From NCBI RefSeq assembly GCF_002999335.1, contig NW_020312062.1, positions 60,400 through 124,399 of the forward strand: 64,000 bases of DNA. The letters are read 5' to 3'. The notes below the pieces were generated by a model. The model was not told the DNA's origin, ran no database searches, and saw only the letters and a list, made by a program, of their open reading frames with translations. The stretch's first letter is position 1. Each line of letters begins with the position of its first letter. Shown here piece by piece: positions 11,928 to 22,666 of this stretch. This DNA is from Cyclospora cayetanensis (taxonomy: Eukaryota > Apicomplexa > Conoidasida > Eucoccidiorida > Eimeriidae). Position numbers and translations under genes: made by a program.

Positions 11928-13455
11928 TTATTGGCCCAAGAGTGGAAAGTTGTGAAGTAGCGGCAAGTTCTTGGGGTGTCTAACCAGGTCTGTGGCCTCA
12001 TGAATGTCTCTTGCGCTGTCTGCAATCGAGCGAAACAGCGACTGGGAGCATTTTTGCTGAATGCTGCGCTGGTTGTCGAGGTGCTGAACTACGAGGCATT
12101 GGCCCAGCTTCTCAAGGAAGGCCTCTTCAGCCTCAATGTTTCGCCACACATGAGCTATTATGCACTCCTGAATCAAAAACAAAATAGCGACCCGCGAGTT
12201 GAGACATGGGAGGAGACTAGCCGAATGGCCGTCTTGTTGGAGGGCGTAAGATGTAACCGGCAAAGGGACTGCCATGCAATTATGCTGTTGGGCTCATCTT
12301 CTTCAAATTTAGTCTGTTACGTAGTGCAGCTGTGGCAGCATTGCCAACCGTAACAAGTGGAATATGGCTTTATAGAGAGCATCAATTGTGTAACCCATAT
12401 TCTATTTGAAATTTTATACAGGTCCTAGCGATTTTGGTTTTAGCCACTGTGGCCTCCAGCAAGACATGTCCATGACTATTACAAACACGCGAGCGCGTTC
12501 ATCATATGTGAGGCCGTATTCACTACACTTTACACCGACCGTGTCATTGTGGAGGAGCTCGAGGAGATATTGCAGCGTCTGCCTCCGGGCAGGTAGACTG
12601 TGCAAAAAGTCTGTGACCAGCACAAAGTCAAATGCTCCTTTGTGCTCGGCATTGTTCCGTAGGCTGTATGCACGGATCTGCACCGCCCATCGCAGCAATT
12701 CTGGAGAGCCAACATATAAGTGTGCTGGCATTTTGACTGCTCTTGGTGGTTTTATTGTTGTTGCTGCATCCGTTAGACCAGGACCTCAACAACGGGGCAG
12801 CGTTATCCAGAGCTGTTGGGGAAGTGTAAGATTCTATATCTGCCCAGCGGGACACACCGGGTGGCATTTGGAGAATTCCGAATTAAACGTCGCTACATTG
12901 TGCTGTAGGAGCGTCAAGCTGGGACCCTCTTCTTCGCAGGCATGCGCCTCAGCCCCCAACAATGCCGCAACCATGGAAACCAGTCCGCAGCCTAAAGTGT
13001 CACATACTCGCTTCTGTCCTCGTAGTCAGCTTGGCCATTTTGCGTATTGAAAACTGACTTTTGAGAGCCAGACTCTTATGTCTACCTTCATGCTTCCGTG
13101 ATTTGCGCTCTACAACTTGAATTCCCCAAAGGGTTTGTGCTATAGAACTTAGCAGTTACACCTCAAAACTTACACTAAGCACTTTCGGCGTGTGTCTGCG
13201 CTTACCCGCACCCACTTCAATCGTTTTACGGCCTTTTAAGGGAGTCGTGTTAGTTGAGTTTGCCTGGAGCTCCAGATACTTCCCGAGGAACACAGGCGCG
13301 GGGCCCACCTGGGTGGCAGCGGGGCCCCACACAGACTCTTTTATATACAAAAGATCCTTTGGAGCACCTGGGACCTCCCCAGACTGATAGACGTAGAAAC
13401 GAGGGGCTTGCCAGGACCCCAGGGCCAAAGGGACACCCGAGCCCCTGCGCAGCAT
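11928..13455 (-). CDS. METTL21-like protein-lysine methyltransferase (predicted)
   Basis: This is predicted to be a seven-beta-strand SAM-dependent methyltransferase of the METTL21/FAM86 type. Exon 1 (13206–13455, from an ATG) contains SVWGPA and ends in the first half of the SAM loop, EVGAG. A phase-1 junction to 12991 continues it with CGLVSMVAALLGA and LTLLQHNV, matching the family pattern of a Gly-rich loop followed by LxLLxxNVxxN. A later exon (about 12510–12731) has ELLRWA, GAFDFVLVTDFL and LTYDERAR. It joins at phase 0 to a last exon (11928–12167) with WRNIEAEEAFLEKL, the usual acidic stretch followed by FL near the C-terminus. The junction between exons 2 and 3 (12731–12850) does not fit in phase, so a small indel or unusual splice is possible there. 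The substrate is unknown. The TAA stop overlaps an AATAAA sequence. Confidence 0.72.
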
Positions 13456-14351
13456 TTTCGACCAGCGACAAAACGAGCAAAATCTAATTTAATTGCAACT
13501 TGCCATATATCAAACACATCTAAGTCAAACAGCAAAGGTGAACAGCCAAGGGAGTAGGAGGAAATCAAAAGAAAAAGTCAATGCGCCAGGGGCAGAAGTG
13601 ACCCTAGCTTGGGCGCTGGCTGGGGTCACCTTCCATCTGTGGTAAGATGGAAGGTACTCGTTTTCCTATGCTCCTTCTACGTGGATCAAAGGTCAGAGCA
13701 TTTCGCATATAATGTTACTTGTGAAAATTTGGCACATCAAGATCCCCGGGTTCGAAGCCGTAAATCGTCAAACCCGAAAGCCGTGCGTTGCGCAGACAGG
13801 GATCGCTCGGCCCGAGCCAAAGTTGCGAGCACCCCTTCTGCCGAGGGGATACACTCATACCAACTCCAAAAAGCCCTTTAAGGCAACTTGAAGAGCAACG
13901 CTTCAGGAAGAAGAGCTAACTTAATATATATGGAAAGCCTGGGTTCAAGGGGAGAGCTTGATGAACTCAGTACTCCCTTATATGGAACCGTTCTGGCTGT
14001 AACAGCGTAGAGCTCGAAATAATTAAGAATTGCAGCAAGCACGGATCAGTGCAACAGACAGGGTGCCTGTCGATGAGCCAGTCCGTGTTGTTATACACCT
14101 AGAGCAGGCCCTACCGATTGAATCCCGTGTACGCTTGTATCCAAATATGCCCAGCAGGAGCAAAACGGACAAACCCTCCTATATGCAGTGCCTTTGACGC
14201 AATAACCCTTAAATGCCCCCGACCGCAACCCTCTAAAAGGGAGATCCCACGAAGTGTTCGGCCGTAGCAGGTCGATTTTCAGAGGGCATTGAATATTTCA
14301 AAACGACTTTTAGGGGAGAAAAGTCGTTTCGAGAAAATGCGTCAGGAGGCG
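13456..14351. other. Intergenic region
   Basis: This covers the upstream region of the methyltransferase and the 3' end of the next − strand gene. It holds no exon I can support. A sequence resembling a tRNA B box near 13748 does not fold as a tRNA. Confidence 0.3.
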
Positions 14352-17324
14352 CTAAGTGCAATCGTCCAGGTGCGAAGCCTTTAAGGGATTTTCCTGAAAT
14401 TCTTCACAGCCAACTGGGCGCGCGCTCAATCTGCTTTGGAGCGTGTTTGCAGTGCCTGCTGAGGGTGAAGTGTGCCTCAGTGAAGCCAGCCTAGAGGTTT
14501 CTGCCAAGCAGCTGACTCGGTGTTCCTGGGAAGTATTTATCCGTGAAGCGGTCTTCTGAGAGTGTACTAAATGGGCACTGGCGTGCCGCCTTATGGCAGA
14601 TCCCGTTGCTTGGGCCAGGAGGCAGCCATTCGAGCTTTGTCTCATTCGGGGTGTGTCGCTAGAGGGAGTGTCGTTTCCTGTTTGGAAAGACACATGGCGT
14701 ATCTGCCTCAGAGGGGGCTTCACTGGGGGCACTGCAGCCGCAGCCCCCCACGAAGCGGTAGCAGCAGCCGCAGCTGCGCCTGCCGCTGCAGCGCGGGTTG
14801 CTGCAGCACCACAGGTAGCCTGTTTAAATGGAGTGCTCCTCCGAAAACCCTTTGAGGCCTCTCTAGAGGACCTGCCCGGGATGTCCAACCCGTTGCGAAC
14901 CGAGGGCCCCCCTGGAAACTCGAGGGAACCTAGGCACGCGGTCGACACAGCTTGGGGGGAAGTGCATGGATTCTGCAACACGAGAGTGAAGGATGAACCT
15001 GTATTCTGAAGCTGCTGGGCAAGCCTTTCCGGCTGCTTCTGCTTTCCTTGGGGCTGCAGTTTTTGCTGCTGCCCCAGTGTTTTTTTCTTTACCTCAGGAT
15101 GGTGCTGGGCATTGTTCAGTAGGCTTTGCCCGCAAGGCTGCTCTTGATCAGACTGCTCCTTCTGGATCGATCGCTGTTCGGACAGAGACAGCCTCAAGTC
15201 AGGCAGCGGTGGATCCAGGAATGTCTCTGGAGAGTAGAGACGAGGAGACCCCTCGACAGGAGACAACCAACAGGTTGAAATCGAAGACCGCCTCCCCAGC
15301 ACTTCAGGGCTTGCCCAAGGACTGTGGCTGCGACTCCTGTTGGTGTGCCTGATCCTGCCGCCTCTGCTGCAGCACTCTCGTCGTGAAACTGCTAAAGTTC
15401 CAATATAGGCTGAGCCTGGTAGCCTCCACAACATGAAAAAGTGTAGCAGCTGCTGCTGTACCTCGGCAAGAAACATCAAGAGCTGTCGTAAGCAATGGCG
15501 GGCCGCATCCCACCGTTGTACGCCCACTCTCTGTACTGCTTTCACCGTCCGCTGGAGCTGCCAAAAAAAAGTCATCGGATCAACGAAAGCCTGCATGACT
15601 CCGACTGCAGCAGCCCTTCTTAAAGCAGCTGCCGATCGCAGAGGCCAGCACATCCAACCCCCCATAAAGGCGTGAGGAAGAACTGCCAGACTAAGTGCAT
15701 AGCCTGTCTTGAGAGCGCCTGCTAAAGCTGTTGCGGCAAACGTGGCTGCCTCGTTGAGGCCAAATAGCACAAATCTCTGAATTCCAGTGTCCCAAGAGCT
15801 GGTATTTGCTGACGGCAAGGGAAAGCGCAGCACTAGAGCTGAAGTTGGAGGGAAATATGCAACAAAGGCAGCAGCAGCACAAGCTGCCAATTGAACGGAT
15901 GAGGCAAGAAACTCCCAGGCCGTGTCCGTTATTCGCTTTATGATTCTTGCTGCTGCCGCTGCTGCCCCATATATTGCTGCTGCTGCTGTGGACTCTCTTG
16001 CACGTGTTGCTGGCGCTGCAGTATTCCGCCGCTGCGTGAGCCCTACGGAGACTGTCGAATGGTTTTGGTGCTTCTCTGGCGTAATCATCTGTGGCAGCTT
16101 TTCCTCGTCTCCAGCACTGTGACCAGCAACGACTTCAGCAGCGGCAGCAGCCGCCGCCATATCGTCTTGGAACAAAGGTGCAAGTTTGGATTGTGCTGCA
16201 TGCAGGTCCGAGAGGCAGACAGCCAGAGCCGCAAAAACAGGGTTGCAATCTGGAGAAGGGCTCAAGATTGCGTGATCCTGCACGTGGTGTGCTTGGGTTA
16301 CTTGCTGGTGCTGTTGAAGCTCTTGGTTGGACTGCTGCAAACCGCTGTCCAGGTGACGCTGCAGCACTGCAGATTTTGTGACAGGTGCAGTTGAGCCCGC
16401 TAAGGCTTCAGTACGTATGAGCGTGGGGTTAATCGAACTTTCTTTCTTTGGCGCTTCTTGAGTGTCCGTTGATGCCAACGTTCGGTCATGGTTTTCAGAG
16501 CGAGCGGTGGCAACACCCTGCACTGGGGAAACTTCGCACGTAAAATTCGAGTCTGGGGTCTTCCCCTCTATTGACTCGCGGGTGTAAATACCACGATCTT
16601 GGGGGTGTTGCTGCACAGCGTCCTGATCTACTACGCTCTGACTCGGCTTGTCTTCAGCCCGTACTTCCCCCGGATCTACTTGCGAGCTTTTCACGAGCTC
16701 CTCAACAGTTGCTCGTGAGCGTTCAAGCCCCCAGGCTGGGTTGGAGCCTCCAGTATCCTGAACGTCGCAGGCTTCAGCAAGTCGTCGTGCAGAGAGGGAC
16801 AAGGCAGTAAAGCCTAGACCTCTGGAAATGAGAGACAGCAAAGCTGCATCTGCTCTCAAGGCTGAAATGGCGCCCACTCGCAGGGCTTCTCGCATGGAAG
16901 CACAGCTGCTAGGAAGAGAAGATGCGTAAAATCCCCACAACAGCCTCAAGTGCAAACGGGCCTGAGGGTCCTTAGGCAGCCATGGAGGGCCTGCATTCAC
17001 GCAAGTCCAGCAGGAGGTGGGAGCTCCACAAGAGCCACAGACTCCAGGAATCCATGACCAGGCAATGGGCCCCATGTGCCATGAGGGTAAGGCTGAACGG
17101 GGTCCTGCTACCGGCCCCGCCGCTACGGGCGAGTGCCCAGTGGATACTGATGCTGCTGGTATTCCTGCTGCGGGTGTTGCGTCTGCTGAGGCAGACGGAC
17201 GCGTTGCTCTTGCAACTTCAGATGCCACAGTCGTGGCAGGTATTGGTGTCAGTGATCGCGCCACCATATTTGCTGAGGGGCTTTTTGCCTTCACGGCTCT
17301 GCCGGGCCTTCGAGAAACCATCAT
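14352..17324 (-). CDS. Large Ala/Gln/Ser-rich protein of unknown function
   Basis: One open frame of about 990 codons runs from the double ATG at 17319–17324. The frame is open a little further upstream with no better start, so a short upstream exon is possible. I do not recognise it. The first third is Ala/Pro-rich with a Cys cluster (WSWIPGVCGSCGAPTSC). The middle is Gln- and Asp/Glu-rich. Hydrophobic stretches around residues 480–570 (QLAACAAAAFVAYF, EAATFAATALAGAL, YALSLAVLPHAFMGGW) could be membrane segments. The last third is Gln/Ser/Arg-rich with alanine runs (AAAAGAAAAAAT) and looks disordered. Long alanine runs and weak conservation are common in coccidian proteins. Function and location are unknown. 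Confidence 0.6.
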   Translation of the reverse strand: MMVSRRPGRAVKAKSPSANMVARSLTPIPATTVASEVARATRPSASADATPAAGIPAASVSTGHSPVAAGPVAGPRSALPSWHMGPIAWSWIPGVCGSCGAPTSCWTCVNAGPPWLPKDPQARLHLRLLWGFYASSLPSSCASMREALRVGAISALRADAALLSLISRGLGFTALSLSARRLAEACDVQDTGGSNPAWGLERSRATVEELVKSSQVDPGEVRAEDKPSQSVVDQDAVQQHPQDRGIYTRESIEGKTPDSNFTCEVSPVQGVATARSENHDRTLASTDTQEAPKKESSINPTLIRTEALAGSTAPVTKSAVLQRHLDSGLQQSNQELQQHQQVTQAHHVQDHAILSPSPDCNPVFAALAVCLSDLHAAQSKLAPLFQDDMAAAAAAAEVVAGHSAGDEEKLPQMITPEKHQNHSTVSVGLTQRRNTAAPATRARESTAAAAIYGAAAAAARIIKRITDTAWEFLASSVQLAACAAAAFVAYFPPTSALVLRFPLPSANTSSWDTGIQRFVLFGLNEAATFAATALAGALKTGYALSLAVLPHAFMGGWMCWPLRSAAALRRAAAVGVMQAFVDPMTFFWQLQRTVKAVQRVGVQRWDAARHCLRQLLMFLAEVQQQLLHFFMLWRLPGSAYIGTLAVSRRECCSRGGRIRHTNRSRSHSPWASPEVLGRRSSISTCWLSPVEGSPRLYSPETFLDPPLPDLRLSLSEQRSIQKEQSDQEQPCGQSLLNNAQHHPEVKKKTLGQQQKLQPQGKQKQPERLAQQLQNTGSSFTLVLQNPCTSPQAVSTACLGSLEFPGGPSVRNGLDIPGRSSREASKGFRRSTPFKQATCGAAATRAAAAGAAAAAATASWGAAAAVPPVKPPLRQIRHVSFQTGNDTPSSDTPRMRQSSNGCLLAQATGSAIRRHASAHLVHSQKTASRINTSQEHRVSCLAETSRLASLRHTSPSAGTANTLQSRLSARPVGCEEFQENPLKASHLDDCT

Positions 17325-19715
17325 GATAGCGGCGCTGAATGCCGCAGTTGCGGATGCTTGTAGCCCATCAAGCGCTGCTCGATCATGCGACAGTCCCGTG
17401 GCTATAACAACAAAAGTACGCACATATGACCCTCATGGGGAGTTGTTTCGTCTGCGGTTGGTCTTTTATATGTGGTGTTCCCTTGCCGGAGTCGAGCTCT
17501 ATGAGCCAGCAGCCTCCGTGATCCACTGGAATGCATTACATGTCTGATGAATATTTTTTTGACTTGAAATGGCCTCCAGTGGAATCGCTCAAAGGATAAG
17601 GCACAAACGTATGCGTTCGCCTTTTCGGCTTGCGACCACGCCAGCAGGGCAATGGAGTGATGTGAGTCCTAAAACGGATTTAGGCTCATTCTTTGTGTCC
17701 CCTGTTATCGGAAATGAAAAACGCGGCTTTTTGACGAAGCATCAAGAATGAGGGAACGGAGGACGTAGATGATGAAAGAAACGATCAGACTCTGGTGTGT
17801 GGCCCTTGGTGACCCAAGCAGATTAGCAAATTCTGCGATACCTGTCAGGATAGGCACACTAGGGTACGTCCGGAGTCTAATTTTCCTTTATTTTAGCTTG
17901 TATGAGATATTTCAAAGAGGATATGAACAAAAATTGTGGCTTTACACGGGGCAGCGGAGAGGAGTGGGCTCCTCTACGGCCGCGTAGAGTAGGGCCCACA
18001 TCAGCCGCACATTGAAGAATCTGTAGGTGAACAGAGCCTCCTTACGAGCGAACTCACCCTTTACTAGAGCATATTACCATAGCTACACTATAATAAAGGG
18101 CATTCTAAGTAATTCTTGTGTAGGGCGGCGATAAGCATGACATTGTAGCCACGCCTGGCAAGGTGATTGGTCTCGCCCATGTTGCCACCGCATAGTGCGT
18201 ATTGTTGCTATTGGTCCTGTCTTCCTTATCTTTAATGTTGCTACTGATACTATCCCGGGCTATGGTACCTCTAAAGCACGATTTTGCGTAGGTGTAATTT
18301 ACTGTTGCGCTGCATGATTCTAGACAGCTAGCAGTGGAGGAACCGACAATTCGTCTTTTTACGGGACTCGCTGAGATTGACCTTCCTAGGCGAGAGTGCC
18401 GTTCCAAGAACCGATACATTAAATCTATCACTGCTGCGCATCATCATATCCCAACCATTTGCTCCGTGGATGCCCCTATTTCTATTAGCAGAACACTACC
18501 ATTAATCCCGCTTTGTCCTAGTGCGACCCATAGATGGCAACTGGAGCACAACTTATCGCCGGCAGCCTCCATCTCTTGACGTCCGCCCTTCAAGAGCTTC
18601 TGTGTTCCCTGAAATCGTTACATCTCCTCAGACCAGCAGTACACATACTTATGTATGGAGCCTCGAAAACGATTGTTTGAAAGTGCGCATGACATCAAGC
18701 TAAGATCCGATGATCAGGTTCTATTTCAGTCATTTACGAAATGAATGAGTATTGCACTTGTTGTGAAGCCTCTGCAGCGGCCTGTTGGGCCCGTGATCTG
18801 TGATTTGATGTCCTAAATAATATCGGTAATGCGCATTGCACTCAGTTTCAGCTGGTACTTGTAGAGAATCTGTTCGCAGATATCTCCAAAACCGCTTTTC
18901 CCTGTACTATTGTTCCCCCGCATATGCTGTTCCATCATGCAACAGCTCTTCACTGTACGTGAAGGCAGAGAGGCTTTCGTAACGGTGTGAATAAGCAGGT
19001 CTCACGCACCGGAGAAATTACTCCCTATTGCGCACATTCGTCGAAATTCTCCTACCTAAACGTCTGATACAGTACATTGACCTTCGGGTTCCTACTCTAC
19101 ACTAACCCAAAAGTTCACTTTACTGAACGAGACTACAAACGCCCTTGCTTTTTCTGTTTTGATGTGATTCACTTATGAAGCTCCCTTTACTTCCTATGCA
19201 TCGATATTAGATTTACGCACCTACGTTGATGTATAGCTTATCTGATCAATGCAAATATTACAAACAATACATTATATAGGGTCCGCGTGCCTTGATGCAT
19301 CCGCCTACATACAAGAAAATTCGCTGGTTTCCCCTCAATTTCGATCCATCACAAATGATATGCACTTACAATCGATCAGAAAAATAATAATTGAATGCCA
19401 TAAGGTGGTCGCGTGGTCAAACTTTATGGTGAAACCGCATTATCGCGCTGCTACTTCGCGCGAAAATGTACGTTTTATTGGGCAGAACAGTGCGTAAATT
19501 TTTCTTTCCGCCGTTTCCTTTCGTCATATGAACTACACGTAAATACACTGCGGTAGGTGACAATTATCGGTTCAAAACACTCTGATGGCTGTAGGATCTG
19601 CTGTATAGCGTCCTGCAGCCTTTAAAACACGTTCAGACCTGGAACTGCACCATGATGCTGCACAGGAAACGAAGGATAGAACGGCACGCGTATAGGTGTT
19701 GTACGCAGGCAAGCG
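17325..19715. other. Repeat-poor, AT-richer intergenic region
   Basis: About 2.4 kb with no exon, RNA gene or tandem repeat that I can support. Open frames are short and without splice support. The base composition is visibly less GC-rich than in the 28–42 kb segment. Confidence 0.4.
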
Positions 19716-21227
19716 TCATTTACAGGTGCAAGGATTGCACGTAAAGGGGATAAATTGGCTGTACTTTTCTTCCATGTCCGCAAGAACAGGTTCTCCCTTA
19801 TCCGACTTGCACACATCAATCGAAACTTCAATCTTGCCTGCAGCGTTGACGCATCACAGAATTGCACTTCCGTGTAGTCTGCCTCGATCCATACATTATG
19901 AAGATAGTGCTGGCAACAGTTCACACACGCATAATTCACAGTGCGGGCAGAGCACGTACCGGGGTTAATGCTGGGGTCGCCGCCCTCGACTGGACGTAAT
20001 TCGGCAGTAATGTGGTGATATTTCTGCAAAAGCATTCAGCAATAGGCCTTATAATAGTCTGAAGAGAAGAAAGGGAAAGCATGCAAGTCTCGTCACCTCC
20101 ATAATCCTGAAAGACCCTCAGCAAACCAAGTGCCCCAACAAGTGTCAACAGAAAAGTGTGCACCCTACAGCCCAAAGTCCAACGATTCGTGCACATACCT
20201 TGCAGACATTGACCTCAAAGCCTTGAGAGAAACCAACTCCCATGAGTGAAACATCTTTGAACGTTTTGTCCCCCTCGGTGCAGTTTGCTATAGTGACCAC
20301 GCAAAGATACAGAATGAAGCGCTTTGAAGGATCTGCGATAGGAAGAACCAGCTTCTCGCCATTGAATGCGCACATGTATTTACCCGCAACCAGCTGTCCT
20401 TTTACCGCATTTGTGCGGTTGCGCGTGTGGTTTACAACCTGCTCAAAAGCGTAATGAGCAACGACTGCCCCAATGAGCAAACGGTCAAACACACAAACGG
20501 CTCTTAGCTTTAAGTAAAAAGGTTTAAAGTCTATGGATGAGATTTCTTACCGTGTTAAGGTCATCGCCTTCAAAGAGTCCCACGACAATGAAGTACCTTT
20601 CATCTTCTTCCTTGACAGCCTCCAGCTTCACTTGCCTGCAAGTGGGGACCACCATTTACCTTGTTGAGACAGCTGGACTATGTGTGTGTGTAGCGCACAA
20701 ATGGTGAGGAAGGTGAATGCAGAATACTCAAGTTTCTAGTTTCGGGGTTCCTACACAAAATAGCAAGCCCTATCACTCTTAAACATGATCATTGGGCCAG
20801 GCAGGCGCAATCACATTTTTGTAGTGCGGGTATTAACCAATGCCCTTCCTTGCCATTTTGCTTACTTAAGGCCACCGATGGTGACAATAACCTTTTCCCC
20901 AGGTTCATTTGAATCGCTTCCATTGCCGCCGCCTGGGCTTGTGGATTTAGTTGCACTACCGGATGCTTTCCACTGGCCTTTACTTTCACCCCCGGCTGCG
21001 CCCTTCTGACACGCAGCTGAAGGGCATACACAAACAGATTTTATTCGTAAAATTATAGTCTGGAGAAAACGAGTCGCAGTGCGCAGTGCACTGTCATGTA
21101 GGGGAGGGCTCGCTGTAGGCATTCAAAATCGAATTCAACGGGGATATAGAGCCTGGGTGCGCTTGTCTCTGACTTACGCACCTTGAAGGCCCCGAAACTG
21201 GCCGCCGTAAGAGGGATTGTACGACAT
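19716..21227 (-). CDS. Six-exon, 235-residue protein of unknown function
   Basis: Six exons can be read: 21182–21227, 20866–21016, 20551–20635, 20199–20438, 19960–20023 and 19716–19837. Each internal border is GT–AG, and the total is 708 nt, exactly 236 codons including the stop, so the model is self-consistent. The protein starts MSYNPSYGGQFRG. A Gly/Ser/Lys-rich linker follows, then about 160 residues of alternating hydrophobic pattern that look like a beta-sandwich (EKVIVTIGGLK, RYFIVVGLFEGDDL, FILYLCVVTIANC, IEVSIDVCK). It ends in a Cys-bearing tail, FIPFTCNPCTCK. There is no signal peptide, membrane segment or amino-acid repeat. A C2-like or other beta-sandwich fold is a guess. The C-terminal cysteines could be lipidated or bind metal; that too is inference. 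It lies alone in a gene-poor stretch. Confidence 0.72.
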
Positions 21228-22666
21228 CCTCGCAAGAAGTAGTGGAAGGACCACGTGACAGTCGCGACAGCTGGGCGACACGTTAGGGTTTCAAAACGCT
21301 CACTTCAAGGCTGTACAGGCTTGGAATCTCCCCAGAAACCTGAAATAAGAGGATAAATGATGCAAAATAGGCGGTAGTGAGAGGAAGCAGTAAGAAGTGG
21401 TGACAGGGATGAAGGCATCAACAACGCACAGAGGCGCGTGTCTATGGGCACTCACACTGACCTGGTGCAGTGGTCATCATCCGTCCGTTGTCCTCATGGA
21501 ACATGTTCCAGCTATTTTTTGCATAATTCTGGATGATTTACATACTCGGCGGTAGTCGAAAGTCTCTCAGAGCTTCGATTGTCGCTTTACTCACTGTTGC
21601 ATCCCAGGTCACGGTGAAGTTCAGTGATTGTGGCTGAGAAAGGCGGTACTAAGCGTTTTACGCGACTTTTCCATAATGTAAGCACTTATCATATACAGAA
21701 ATATGTGCTACAGAATCTGAATCTGTGAACCATATTATCCCATATTTCCTGTTGTCGATTAAACGGCAGCAATGCTCTGCCACACACAGTATGCATCAAA
21801 GTGTGTTGGAAACATTCCAGTGGTAAGGGAAGAGGAAGTGCGGTAGCACACGCACCAAACTCTCTAGTAGTCACTCTTCCATACCGTGGATTGTATAAAT
21901 AAGGAGTCCTGGGTTACATTCCTACGGGTTCCTACGTAGGAGCGAGGCCCCTGCAGCAGGCTTCGCACCCCTGGAGCACTTCGTATTGTACCACATAGGT
22001 CTTATTAAGGATTAGCATTGCCTGGCAGTGGGCCTTTTGAATACCTTATGTGTTGCGGCTAGCTCAGTACGATAAGAAGCTATTGTGTGTGTGTGTGTTT
22101 TCATGCGCACGCGCGCGGTACATTTAATGTGTAGCTAGCTGTCTGCTCGGTGCTAAAAGGGTACAAAACGCGCATCCTACCTATCGCTCGCCTCTTGATT
22201 CGGAATGTTGTTGGAGGCAGGGACTGCAAGGAGCTCTTCCGGAGTAACGCTCGGTAGCTTTAAAGCTTTTAAATGTGTCTGAAATATTGTGTCCCTCCGG
22301 AGACCATATATGGAGAGTTGAGCACAAACCGAGTCAAAAGCCTCATAGAAAGCTAATGGGTGTTCCTTCTAAGGCTCTCTCCATTTTCGTACCCTCGCCC
22401 CACACAGTTACGGCAAGAGGGCAGACGTCCAGCTTCGATGAACGCTGCTGTACTCCCTTATGCACTCCCAAAAGTTACAAGTTGGAGCACACATCATCTA
22501 CGGCACTGGCGTGCAACATTGATTCTTATAATATTAAGCTCGCGCTACCCTGCAGTGAATGGCATTTACGAGCGACCATGCCAACTAGTCGGTTCTTTAC
22601 CGATCCTTAGATGAATATAACTAGTGTAGTCGGGACGCTCCATCTATGGTTTCGGGTGGACGAACT
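21228..22666. other. Intergenic region
   Basis: Upstream of the 235-residue gene and downstream of the next − strand gene. It has a short (GT)n run near 22084 and a GCGCGCG stretch near 22110. No exon is supported. Confidence 0.35.

Noticed and set aside
12832..12850. An 18-nt intron in the methyltransferase gene
   Set aside because: It would keep the frame into an immediate stop, so it does not solve the mismatch. Introns that short are also unexpected here.
13748..13762. GGTTCGAAGCC resembling a tRNA B box
   Set aside because: The flanking bases do not pair as a T arm and no acceptor stem or A box lies at the right distance.
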